DNA of 13,247 nucleotides. It comes from Pseudomonadota bacterium. GTDB taxonomy: Bacteria > Pseudomonadota > Alphaproteobacteria > Ferrovibrionales > Ferrovibrionaceae. The stretch is taken from positions 1 to 13,247 of the forward strand of contig JAEYTW010000248.1 of NCBI GenBank assembly GCA_023433835.1, given 5' to 3'. Numbering within the stretch: the first letter of the stretch is position 1; each line of letters starts with the position of its first letter. Under the pieces are notes generated by a model. That model did not search any database. It saw nothing but the letters and a program-made list of their open reading frames with translations, and was not told the origin of the DNA. Below are positions 1-6,983 of the stretch, one piece after another. A program made the position numbers and the translations under genes.

Positions 1-923
1 CCGCGCCGGGGGCGCCCACGGCCGCGGGCGCCGGCGACCCGCACGCGGTCGGGGCCCTCGGCCGTCACGGTGACGCCGGAGAAATCGCAGGTCACGTCGG
101 GCAGCAGATAGGCACCGGGGTCGCCGATCTCGTAGACGATCTGCTCGGCGACGTTGTTGGGCGTCACCGCGCCGCCGGTGCCGGCGGGCTTGGTGACGAC
201 CATGCCGCCCTCGGCGTCGCATTCGACGATCGGATAGCCCATGTGGTCCCAGCCGTCGACGTCGCGCCAGTCGGTCGAGACGCCGCCGGTCGCCTGGGTG
301 CCGCATTCGATTATATGGCCGGCCAGGCTGCCGGCGGCCAGCAGGTCGTAATTGTCGGCCTTCCAGCCGAATTCGTGGATCAGCGGCCCCAGCGCCACCG
401 CGCTGTCGACGCAGCGGCCGGTGACGACGATGTCGGCGCCCGCATCCAGCGCAGCCGCGATCGGCAGGGCGCCGAGATAGGCATTCATGCTCAGAAGCTT
501 GGGCGGCAGCGCCGCGCCGCTCGCCATCTCGGTCACGCCGGCGGCCCGCAGGTCGTCGGCGATCGGCAGGAGGTCGTCGCCGACCACGGCGGCGACCTTG
601 AGGTCGACGCCGGCGGCCTTCAGCGCGGCCTCGAGCGCGTCGCGGCAGCCCAGCGGGTTGACGCCGCCGGCATTGGCCACGACCTTGATCTTCTTTGCCG
701 CCAGCTGCGGCGCGAGGCGCCGGCCGAACAGCTCGACGAAATCCGGCACGTAGCCCAGGTCAGGCTGCTTGGCCCGCGCGCGGACCAGCAGCGACATGGT
801 GATCTCGGCCAGGTAATCCATGACGAGGTAGTCGACCTCGCCCTGCTCGACCAGCTGAATGGGGCCCAGCTCGCTGTCGCCCCAGAACCCGCCGCCGCAG
901 CCGATGCGAACGCGCTTGCCCAT
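1..923 (-). CDS. AtuA / DUF1446 family protein (partial, C-terminus off the window)
   Basis: About 307 N-terminal residues of a protein in the acyclic terpene utilization AtuA family (DUF1446), starting at the ATG at 921-923 on the minus strand. The opening RIGCGGGFWGDSELGP, then DYLVMDYLAEITMSLL, VANAGGVNPLGC and ADIVVTGRCVDSAVALGPLIHEFGW are typical of the family. Full-length members run about 450-600 residues, so one third to one half is missing. AtuA is needed for citronellol/geraniol degradation in Pseudomonas, but its reaction is unknown. Many homologues in other bacteria sit beside acyl-CoA catabolism genes outside terpene pathways. The gene starts 4 bases after the upstream crotonase stop, and the GAGG overlapping that stop can serve as its ribosome binding site, so the two are almost certainly co-translated. 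The family call is firm; the terpene role is inference. Confidence 0.88.
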   Translation of the reverse strand, partial: MGKRVRIGCGGGFWGDSELGPIQLVEQGEVDYLVMDYLAEITMSLLVRARAKQPDLGYVPDFVELFGRRLAPQLAAKKIKVVANAGGVNPLGCRDALEAALKAAGVDLKVAAVVGDDLLPIADDLRAAGVTEMASGAALPPKLLSMNAYLGALPIAAALDAGADIVVTGRCVDSAVALGPLIHEFGWKADNYDLLAAGSLAGHIIECGTQATGGVSTDWRDVDGWDHMGYPIVECDAEGGMVVTKPAGTGGAVTPNNVAEQIVYEIGDPGAYLLPDVTCDFSGVTVTAEGPDRVRVAGARGRGRPRR

Positions 924-927
924 CGCC

Positions 928-1713
928 TCAGCGCCCGGTCCAGGCCGGCTGGCGCTTTTCCCGGAACGCCGCGAAACCTTCGCGGGCATCCTGGGTCTGC
1001 GCCATCATCGGCAACATCAGCTGGGCGTATTCCAACGCATCGCGCAACGCCATGTCGCGCATCGCCTGGAACCCCTGCTTGCCCAGGCGGATCGCGGTGG
1101 GCGAGCGGTTGACGACCCGATCGAGCAGCCAGTCGAGCTTTTCGTCGAGTTCGGCGGGTGCAGCCAGGTGATTGACGATGCCGTCGGCCAGCGCCTGCTG
1201 TGCCGTCAAAGGTTCGCCGGTGATGCACATCTCCATCAGCCGGCGCGGCGGCACCACCCGCATCAGATGCGGCATGATCATCATCGGGAACAGGCCGATC
1301 TTGGATTCCGGCGTGCCGAAATTCGCGGTGTCGACCGCCACCACCATGTCGCAGGCGCAGACCAGGCCGAAGCCGCCGGCCAGCGCATGGCCGTTGACCC
1401 GGGCGATGATCGGGATCGGGCAGGTCTCGATCAGTTGCAGCAGGTCGACGATGAAATTGCGCGGCCGCGCCGGATCGACGCTGAACGGCGCGCCGTCGGC
1501 CGAGGGCGCGAGATCGCCGCCGGCGCAGAACACCTTGTCCCCCGCCCCGGTCAGCACGATGGCGCGTGCCTCGTTTTCGGCCATCGCCTCGCGGATGGCG
1601 CGACCGATGGTGGTGACCACGGCTTCGTTCAGCGCGTTGCGCCGCTCGGGCCGGTTGATGGTGAGCCACAGCACCAGGCCGCGGCGTTCGATCAGAACGG
1701 GCGCGTCGGTCAT
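928..1713 (-). CDS. Enoyl-CoA hydratase/isomerase (crotonase) family protein
   Basis: A 261-residue crotonase-fold protein of the usual length. The two oxyanion-hole segments are visible at residues 62-68 (FCAGGDL) and 107-117 (NGHALAGGFGL), and the INRPERRNALN entry motif at 19-29. In the classical hydratase two glutamates act on water. Here the second is present as E136 (TPESKIGL), but the first is replaced by Gly in GGFGL, as in many methylglutaconyl-type or isomerase-type crotonases. The protein probably hydrates or isomerises a branched or unsaturated acyl-CoA in the cytoplasm. The reading frame is open up to an ATG at 1878. I chose the ATG at 1711-1713 because MTDAPVLIERRG begins the conserved fold and the earlier ATGs lie at or before the predicted promoter. 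No strong Shine-Dalgarno is visible. The next gene (AtuA family) follows after 4 bases. Confidence 0.9.
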   Translation of the reverse strand: MTDAPVLIERRGLVLWLTINRPERRNALNEAVVTTIGRAIREAMAENEARAIVLTGAGDKVFCAGGDLAPSADGAPFSVDPARPRNFIVDLLQLIETCPIPIIARVNGHALAGGFGLVCACDMVVAVDTANFGTPESKIGLFPMMIMPHLMRVVPPRRLMEMCITGEPLTAQQALADGIVNHLAAPAELDEKLDWLLDRVVNRSPTAIRLGKQGFQAMRDMALRDALEYAQLMLPMMAQTQDAREGFAAFREKRQPAWTGR

Positions 1714-1810
1714 GCCACGACCGGGACAAATGCCAAAATCAGGCCGGACGGATGCCGATGATGCTGCATGCCGCGCATTTCCCCCCACACAGGGCTGTTC
1801 GATCGCCCGT

Positions 1811-1829
1811 TGATGAATTGGCTTCATTA
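1811..1829. promoter_or_regulatory. Palindromic operator candidate over the -10 box (site 1)
   Basis: An imperfect palindrome with arms TGATGAA and TTCATTA separated by 5 bases. Six of seven arm positions pair, and the inner core is ATGAA-N5-TTCAT. It covers the -10 box and the expected start site of the crotonase promoter, the classical position for a repressor. The cognate regulator is not identified. The TetR gene in this window is about 10 kb away and has its own different palindrome. Confidence 0.5.
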
Positions 1830-1854
1830 AGAAGCGGCCACCGGGGGCTGTCAA
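1826..1854 (-). promoter_or_regulatory. Promoter of the crotonase-AtuA operon
   Basis: Read on the minus strand there is a perfect -35 hexamer TTGACA (1854-1849), a 17-base spacer, and a -10 CTTAAT (1831-1826, four of six consensus bases). Transcription would start near 1819, leaving a leader of roughly 105 bases before the ATG at 1713. It is the best sigma70-like match seen in the window, but it is a prediction by eye. Confidence 0.6.
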
Positions 1855-1875
1855 TCGGAAACGCATGCCGCACTG

Positions 1876-1909
1876 CAAATAAGGGGCGGCTAAGCCTGGG
1901 CTTATCCCC
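1876..1909 (-). terminator. Possible rho-independent terminator of the ABC importer operon
   Basis: On the minus strand, about 60 bases after the ATPase stop, GGGG and CCCC arms enclose a TAAGC/GCTTA stem (1891-1904 holds TAAGCC-TG-GGCTTA). The hairpin is followed by the T-rich TTATTTG. The stem is interrupted by a small internal loop, so the call is moderate. It would separate the importer operon from the crotonase promoter just downstream. Confidence 0.4.
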
Positions 1910-1934
1910 GGCTCAGCGGGCGCCGGCGCGTAAG

Positions 1935-1947
1935 TGAACTGTATTCA
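1935..1947. promoter_or_regulatory. Second TGAA-N5-TTCA motif (site 2)
   Basis: TGAA-ctgta-TTCA has the same four-base arms and the same 5-base spacer as site 1. It lies about 120 bases upstream of site 1 with respect to the crotonase promoter and 20 bases past the stop of the ABC ATPase gene. Its right side, TTCATCA, is the exact reverse complement of the left arm of site 1. It may be an auxiliary operator for the same regulator. Confidence 0.4.
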
Positions 1948-1967
1948 TCAAATCGGCAAACCACCCG

Positions 1968-3389
1968 CTATGGGCGCCGGCCCCGCGGCATCGCGGCGAT
2001 CAGCCGGGCCGTGTAGGGATCGCGCGGCCGGGCGAAGACCTCGGCCGCCGGCCCGGCCTCGACGATGCGGCCCGCCCGCATCACCATGACGCGGGTGCAC
2101 AATCGCCGCACGACGTCGAGGTCGTGACTGATCAGGAGGTAGGCGACGCCGAGGTCGCGCCGGAGATCGTCGAGCAGGCGCAGCACCGCGGCCTGCAGGG
2201 CGGCATCGAGCGAGGCGGTGGGCTCGTCGAGGATGACGAGGTCGGGCCGCGGCCCCAGCGCCCGGGCAATGCCGACCCGGGCCTGTTGCCCGCCCGACAG
2301 CTGATGCGGCAGCCGGCCGTGCAACTCATGGGGCAGTTGCACCTGGTCGAGCAGGTCGGCCACCCGGGCGCGCAGGGCCGTACCGGACAGGCCGGCCAGG
2401 CGGCGCAGCGGCGCGGCCACCTGCTCGGCCGCCGTCAGACGGGGATCGAGGCTGTCGCCGGCGTCCTGCACCACCATCTGCAGACGCCCCCGCCACGGCG
2501 CCCTGGCGGCACGCCCGGCCGGCACGGCGGCGATGTCGTGGCCGGCGAAATCGATCCGGCCCGCGGTCGGGTCGATCAGCCGGGCCAGCATGGCGGCCAG
2601 CGTCGACTTGCCGCAGCCGGATTCGCCGACCAGCCCGAGCGTCTCGCCCCGCCCGATGGTCAGGTCGACGCCGTCGACGGCGCGCAGGCCCGGGTAGTGC
2701 TTGGCCAGCCCGCGCGCGATCACCAGCGGCGGGCCGGGGGGCAAGGCTGCCGGCATGGCGACCGGCTCCGGCCGGATCTCGGCCGGGGCGACGATCCGGA
2801 CGAGGCGCCCGCCTTCGAGCATCGCGATGCGGTCGCAGCGCTCGGCCGCCAGCGCGAGGTCATGGGTGATCAGGATCGTGCCCAGCCCCCGTTCGCGCGC
2901 CAGGTCGGCGATCAGGTCGAGAATGGTCGCCTGCACCGTGCTGTCGAGGCCGGTGGTCGGCTCGTCGGCGATCAGCAGGGCCGGGTCGGTCGCGAGCGCC
3001 AGGGCGATCATCACCCGCTGGCACATGCCGCCCGACAGCTCGAACGGATAGGCCCCGGCCCGGTCGGGCGACAGGCCGACCCGGGTCAGCAGTTCGCCCA
3101 CCCGCCTGCCGGAACCCAGCACATCGGCCAGTTGGCGGCCGATCGTGCGGGTCGGGTTCAGCGCGCGGCGGGCATTCTGGAACACGATGGCGCGCCGGCC
3201 ACGGCCGGTGATCGTGCCGGCATCGGGCCTGACCAGCCCCATCAGCGCCAGCGCCGTGACCGACTTGCCCGACCCCGAGGCCCCCACCAGCCCGACCGTC
3301 TCGCCCGGCGCGACGGTGAACGACACCTCGCTGACGGCGCGCACCGTGCCGAACGAGACGCCGAGGCCGGAAACCTCGAGGAGGTTCAC
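1968..3389 (-). CDS. Fused double ATP-binding protein of a peptide-type ABC importer (DppD-DppF fusion)
   Basis: A 473-residue protein carrying two complete ABC nucleotide-binding domains that power import through the two permeases encoded upstream. Domain 1 has Walker A GASGSGKS (36-43), Q-loop Q71, signature LSGGM (118-122), Walker B LLIADEP (138-144) and H176. Domain 2 has Walker A GESGCGKS (255-262), Q308, LSGGQQ (364-369), LVILDEP (384-390) and H422. It ends with YTARLIAAMP, as in oligopeptide ATPases. Domain 1 is short between Walker A and Q-loop (28 residues, against 46 in domain 2), and its FQNARRALNP and YPFELSGGM resemble NikD-type subunits. The GTG start at 3389-3387 overlaps the permease stop (GTGA), implying translational coupling. 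The longer open frame upstream is the permease in another frame. Substrate is probably a di- or oligopeptide; nickel or an opine is possible. Confidence 0.93.
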   Translation of the reverse strand: MNLLEVSGLGVSFGTVRAVSEVSFTVAPGETVGLVGASGSGKSVTALALMGLVRPDAGTITGRGRRAIVFQNARRALNPTRTIGRQLADVLGSGRRVGELLTRVGLSPDRAGAYPFELSGGMCQRVMIALALATDPALLIADEPTTGLDSTVQATILDLIADLARERGLGTILITHDLALAAERCDRIAMLEGGRLVRIVAPAEIRPEPVAMPAALPPGPPLVIARGLAKHYPGLRAVDGVDLTIGRGETLGLVGESGCGKSTLAAMLARLIDPTAGRIDFAGHDIAAVPAGRAARAPWRGRLQMVVQDAGDSLDPRLTAAEQVAAPLRRLAGLSGTALRARVADLLDQVQLPHELHGRLPHQLSGGQQARVGIARALGPRPDLVILDEPTASLDAALQAAVLRLLDDLRRDLGVAYLLISHDLDVVRRLCTRVMVMRAGRIVEAGPAAEVFARPRDPYTARLIAAMPRGRRP

Positions 3390-4198
3390 GTCCGCCGCCG
3401 CCGCGGATCGAGCAGATCGCGCAGCGCGTCGCCCGCCAGGTTGAAGGCGAAGACCGCGCCCATCAGCGCCAGGCCCGGGAACACGGCGACCCACCACTGC
3501 CCCGAAATCAGGTAGGGCGCCCCCTCGGCGGTCAGCACGCCCCATTCCGCCGCTGGCGGCCGCACGCCCAGCCCGATGAAGGAGAGCCCGGCGGCATTGA
3601 GGATGGCCCAGCCGAGGTTGAGCGACATCTGCACGGCGAGACCCGGGGCGAGGTTGGGCAGCAGCGTGCCGAAGACGACCGCCCACGGCCCCGCCCCGCC
3701 CAGCCGCGCGGCCTGGACGTAGCCGGCCTCGCGCCGCACCGCCACCTCGGCCCGGGCGAAGCGGATATAGAACGGCAGGTTGATGATGGCGGTGGCGTAG
3801 ACGATGTTGGCGACGCTGTTGCCGAGCGCCACCACCAGCGCCATGGCGACCACGAACAGTGGAAAGGCCATCAGCATGTCGACGATGCGCCCGGCCCAGC
3901 GGTCGAGCGCCCCGCCGAAATAGCCGCAGGCCGCGCCGACGCCGGAGCCCACGACGAACGACAGCAGTACCGCGGCGCCGGCGATGGCGAGATCAAGGCG
4001 GGTCGCCACCACCACCCGGCTGAAGATGTCGCGGCCGAGCTGGTCGGTGCCGAACCAGTGCGTGGCCGACGGCGGCTGCAGGCCGGAAGCGACCCGGGTC
4101 GCCAGCGGATCGTGCGGCACGATTGCGGGCCCGATCAGCGCCAGCAGCACGAGGCCGCCGACGGCCAGCAGCGCGGCGAGGCTGAGCCGGTTGGTCAC
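3386..4198 (-). CDS. Peptide-type ABC importer permease, DppC-like
   Basis: A 270-residue inner-membrane permease of the DppC/OppC group. It has an N-terminal membrane segment (about 6-27), then the family hallmark HWFGTDQLGRDIFSRV (47-62), several further hydrophobic segments, and the cytoplasmic EAA loop at about 150-180 (AEVAVRREAGYVQAARLGGAG) that contacts the ATPase. It ends in ALRDLLDPRRRR, the usual DppC tail. The GTG start at 4198-4196 overlaps the stop of the DppB-like gene, and the stop overlaps the GTG of the ATPase gene. These 4-base GTGA overlaps on both sides argue for tightly coupled, equimolar synthesis. Longer open frame upstream of 4198 is antisense-like read-through of the neighbouring permease in a different frame. 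Confidence 0.93.
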   Translation of the reverse strand: MTNRLSLAALLAVGGLVLLALIGPAIVPHDPLATRVASGLQPPSATHWFGTDQLGRDIFSRVVVATRLDLAIAGAAVLLSFVVGSGVGAACGYFGGALDRWAGRIVDMLMAFPLFVVAMALVVALGNSVANIVYATAIINLPFYIRFARAEVAVRREAGYVQAARLGGAGPWAVVFGTLLPNLAPGLAVQMSLNLGWAILNAAGLSFIGLGVRPPAAEWGVLTAEGAPYLISGQWWVAVFPGLALMGAVFAFNLAGDALRDLLDPRRRRT

Positions 4199-5223
4199 GG
4201 CCGGATCCGCGCCCGCGGGTCGAGCAGGCCGTAGAGGATGTCGACAGCCAGGTTGACCACCGCGAAGTTCAGCGCCACCAGCAGCACATAGCCCTGGATC
4301 GGCGCATAGTCGGCCGACAGCACGGCATCGAGCGCGTAGGAGCCGATGCCCGGCCAGGCGAACACCTTCTCGACCAGCACGTTGGCCCCGAGCATGTAGG
4401 AGAAGATCAGGCCCAGCGTGGTCACGATCGGCACCGCGGCATTGCGCAGCGCGTAGTGCACGACGATCATCCGGCGCGGCAGCATCAGCGCCCGGGCGGT
4501 GCGGATATAGTCCGAGGCCAGCACCTCGAGCAGCGCCGCGCGGGTGATGCGGGCCAGCGGGGCCAGCGCGAACAGGGCCATCGTCGCCGCCGGCAGGATC
4601 AGATGGCCGAGGCCCGAGCGGAACGCCGCCCAGTCGCCGGCGACGAGGCTGTCGACCAGCAGGAAGCCGGTCAACTGCGGCGGCGGGATCAGCAGGCCGT
4701 CGAGCCGCCCGACCGGTTCCGGCGACCAGCCCAGCCGGACGTAGAAGACGTAGATCAGGCAAAGGCCCACGACGAAGCCGGGCAGCGAGGTGCCGGCGGT
4801 GGCGACCAGCCGGCAGGCATGGTCGATGATCGATCCCGGGCGGAAGGCTGCCGCGGTGCCGAGCCCGATGCCGGCCGCCAGCGCGATGACGAAGGCCGAC
4901 ATGGTGAGTTCGAGCGAGGCCGGCAGGCGCTGCATGAGGTCGGCCACCACCGGCTCGCCGGTGGTCAGCGACCGGCCGAGATCGCCCGCCACGACATCGC
5001 GGACATAAAGCCCGAGCTGCGCCGGGATCGAGCGATCGAGCCCCAGCCGGGCGCGCAGCGCCGCGACCTGCTCAGGCCCCCCTTGCGGCCCGGAGACCAG
5101 GAAGGCCGCCGGATCGGCCGGCAACAGGCGCATGACGACGAAGACGAAGACGACGGCACCGGCCAGCACCGGCAGGATGGCCACGAGGCGGCGGGCGGCG
5201 AAGGCCAGGATCGACTGCCGCAT
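4195..5223 (-). CDS. Peptide-type ABC importer permease, DppB-like
   Basis: A 342-residue inner-membrane permease of the DppB/OppB group. It starts with a hydrophobic segment (about 13-34) followed by LLPADPAAFLVSG, then LGLDRSIPAQLGLYVRDVVAGDLGRS (60-85) and the typical RLPASLELTMSA before the membrane core. It ends with FAWPGIGSYALDAVLSADYAPIQG and DILYGLLDPRARI, both family hallmarks. The EAA loop (about 238-265) reads YIRTARALMLPRR, so the normally conserved glycine after ARA is Met247. The gene begins 16 bases after the binding-protein stop, with GAGG 5 bases before the ATG. Its TGA is shared with the GTG of the next permease. It forms the translocation pore with the DppC-like partner. 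Confidence 0.93.
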   Translation of the reverse strand: MRQSILAFAARRLVAILPVLAGAVVFVFVVMRLLPADPAAFLVSGPQGGPEQVAALRARLGLDRSIPAQLGLYVRDVVAGDLGRSLTTGEPVVADLMQRLPASLELTMSAFVIALAAGIGLGTAAAFRPGSIIDHACRLVATAGTSLPGFVVGLCLIYVFYVRLGWSPEPVGRLDGLLIPPPQLTGFLLVDSLVAGDWAAFRSGLGHLILPAATMALFALAPLARITRAALLEVLASDYIRTARALMLPRRMIVVHYALRNAAVPIVTTLGLIFSYMLGANVLVEKVFAWPGIGSYALDAVLSADYAPIQGYVLLVALNFAVVNLAVDILYGLLDPRARIRP

Positions 5224-5239
5224 CGCCGCCTCGCGCCCT

Positions 5240-6838
5240 TCAGCTGATCCTGGTGATCGGCCGGAAATCGACCTGGCCGTGGATATAGTAGGTGAAGTTC
5301 GTCACGTCCGGCTGCATCGCCACCTCGAACGAGGGCAGCCACAACAGGGAGACCGGCACCTCGCGAAACACGATCGCGATGGCCTGCCGCATCAGCCGGT
5401 CGTAGACCGCCTTGTCGGTTTCCCAGCGCGCCTTTTCCAGGATCGCGGCGAGGTCGGCATTGACGAACGAGCCGAAATTCCAGCGCCAGTCGCCCTGGAA
5501 GAAGATGCGGAAGAAATAGTCGGGATCGTTGAACCAGGCGGCCGAGGATTCGACGTAGAACGGCACCTTCTTCTCGGTCAGCCGCGTCGCCCACTGGGCC
5601 GCGGTAACCTTTTCGATCTCGACCCTGATGCCGATCGCGGCCAGGCCTTCCTGCACCAGCAGGGCCACCGGCTCGGCGATCGTGGCATCGCCGACATTGT
5701 AGCTGAAGGTGGTGTCGAAGCCGCGCTCGAAGCCGGCATCGGCCAGCAGCGTGCGCGCCTTCTCCAGGCTGAGGTGGTAGGGCATCGCCTGGGGAAAATC
5801 GGCCGCCTCCGGCTCGAAGGACGGGCCGTCGAACAAGGGCATGCCATGGCCGAACACCGCGCCGTCGAACATCCCCTTGTAGGGCAAGGCGTAGGCGATG
5901 GCCTGGCGCACCCGCACGTCGTCGAACGGCTTCGTCCGGGTGTTGAAGGCGATGAAGCGGAACGAGGTGACCACGGGGATCGAGGCGACGCGGACGCGGT
6001 TGTCGGTGGCGATCGCGTCGATATCCTTGGGCGGCAGCTGCAGCACGATATCGGCATCGCCCTTCTGCAGCGAGGCGACGCGGGCGGTCGCCGCCGGCAC
6101 CACCTGGTGCACGGCGCGGCGGATCTTGGGGAGAGGGCCGCTTTTCCAGTGATCGAACCGGCCGTAGACGATCTGCTGGCCCGCCGTCCAGCCCTCGATG
6201 CGGTAGGCGCCGCCGCCGGCCGCGTTGTTGCGCAGCCATTCGGCCGCCCAGGGGTCGGCCGCGGTGGCGTGGCGCCTGGCCTCCTCCGCATTGATGATCG
6301 AGGCGTAGGTCAGCGCCAGGTTCGGCAGGGTGTAGCGGTCCTTGCGCGGGCAATCGATGCGGAAGGTATGGCGGTCGACCACCGTGAACTGCGCCGGATC
6401 GGTCATCGAGCCGGTGGAAAGCTGGCGCTTGGAGGCCGGCAGCGATACCGCGCGGTCGAGCGACCATTTGACGTCTTCCGCCGTCACCGGCCGGCCGTCA
6501 TGGAAGGTCGCATCCTTGCGCAGATGGAAGACCAGCGACTTGCCGTCGTTGGTCTCCTCGAAGCTTTCGGCCAGCTCGCCGATCAGGTGGGAATAATCGT
6601 AGCGATAGATGCTGGGCAGGACTTCGGCGCGGTCGAAATTCACCAGCCGGTCATAGACATTGGTGAAGGTGCCGAGCGAGGGGACGTTGACGCCATCGCC
6701 ATGCGGATCGCGTGAATTGGGGGCCGATTCGGCCAGGACGCGCAGGGTTTCCGAACGCCCCTGCGCCGCGGCCGGGCCGGCGAATCCAAGGCCGGACGCC
6801 AGGCCGGCGCTCCGCATCAGGAAGTCACGTCGATCCAT
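5240..6838 (-). CDS. Family 5 extracellular solute-binding protein of the ABC importer, Tat-exported
   Basis: A 532-residue periplasmic binding protein (SBP_bac_5, DppA/OppA-like) that captures the substrate for the downstream permeases. The N-terminus DRRDFLMRSAG is a twin-arginine signal (R3, R4) with probable cleavage near AAA25|Q26. There is no lipobox cysteine, so it should be soluble. Family features include GELAESFEE, LVFHLRKDATFHDGRPVTAEDVKWSLDRA (about 105-130) and FNTRTKPFDDVRVRQAIAYAL. I chose the ATG at 6838-6836 because GGAG lies 8 bases upstream and the Tat motif follows at once; the frame stays open 21 codons further with no signal-like features. It is the first gene of the importer operon, and the gap to the peptidase gene upstream is 145 bases. 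The ligand cannot be deduced. Confidence 0.93.
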   Translation of the reverse strand: MDRRDFLMRSAGLASGLGFAGPAAAQGRSETLRVLAESAPNSRDPHGDGVNVPSLGTFTNVYDRLVNFDRAEVLPSIYRYDYSHLIGELAESFEETNDGKSLVFHLRKDATFHDGRPVTAEDVKWSLDRAVSLPASKRQLSTGSMTDPAQFTVVDRHTFRIDCPRKDRYTLPNLALTYASIINAEEARRHATAADPWAAEWLRNNAAGGGAYRIEGWTAGQQIVYGRFDHWKSGPLPKIRRAVHQVVPAATARVASLQKGDADIVLQLPPKDIDAIATDNRVRVASIPVVTSFRFIAFNTRTKPFDDVRVRQAIAYALPYKGMFDGAVFGHGMPLFDGPSFEPEAADFPQAMPYHLSLEKARTLLADAGFERGFDTTFSYNVGDATIAEPVALLVQEGLAAIGIRVEIEKVTAAQWATRLTEKKVPFYVESSAAWFNDPDYFFRIFFQGDWRWNFGSFVNADLAAILEKARWETDKAVYDRLMRQAIAIVFREVPVSLLWLPSFEVAMQPDVTNFTYYIHGQVDFRPITRIS

Positions 6839-6918
6839 CTTCGTCACTCCATCACCGCAAAAACGCCCGCAGGCATAGCGGTTCCGGCAACGGGATGTCA
6901 CGCGTCTTGTTGCACCGC

Positions 6919-6936
6919 GACAAGTTTGTCAGACAA
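6919..6936. repeat. Alternating GACAA/TTGTC inverted pentamers
   Basis: The sequence reads GACAA-gt-TTGTC-a-GACAA, giving two nested inverted repeats that share the central TTGTC. It lies 81 bases upstream of the importer binding-protein start and could be a regulator site for that operon. No convincing promoter hexamers are seen next to it. Confidence 0.35.
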
Positions 6937-6962
6937 CCGGGCGCCGCCGGAACGGCGCCCGG
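6937..6962 (-). terminator. Strong GC hairpin after the M24 peptidase gene
   Basis: A perfect 10-bp stem, CCGGGCGCCG paired with CGGCGCCCGG, around a 6-base loop, beginning 21 bases after the peptidase stop on the minus strand. Only TTGTCTG follows, so the U-tract is poor. It may act as a terminator, a transcript 3' end stabiliser or a partial attenuator between the peptidase and the importer operon. Confidence 0.5.
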
Positions 6963-6967
6963 AAATA

Positions 6968-6979
6968 GGAGTATACTCC
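6968..6979. repeat. Perfect 12-bp palindrome GGAGTATACTCC
   Basis: A self-complementary 12-mer located 4 bases past the peptidase stop codon and 5 bases before the GC hairpin. It may be part of the 3' structure or a protein site. Its function is unknown. Confidence 0.35.
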
Positions 6980-6983
6980 CCGC

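Noticed and set aside
1714..1878. N-terminal extension of the crotonase to the ATG at 1878
   Set aside because: The extra 55 residues resemble no crotonase leader and span the predicted promoter and operator. The 261-residue version has the family length.
2124..3515. A long plus-strand open frame opposite the fused ATPase
   Set aside because: Low-complexity composition and no recognisable motif. The opposite strand encodes both sets of Walker and signature motifs.
5132..6715. A plus-strand open frame of more than 500 codons opposite the importer binding-protein gene
   Set aside because: Its product is arginine-, glycine- and histidine-rich with no domain, and it is a shadow of the minus-strand gene typical of GC-rich DNA. 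The minus-strand protein has clear family motifs.
1968..6838. Nickel importer (Nik) rather than peptide importer
   Set aside because: The first ATPase domain has NikD-like wording, but the binding protein and permeases look like general family 5 peptide systems and no nickel enzyme or NikR gene is near. Kept only as an alternative.
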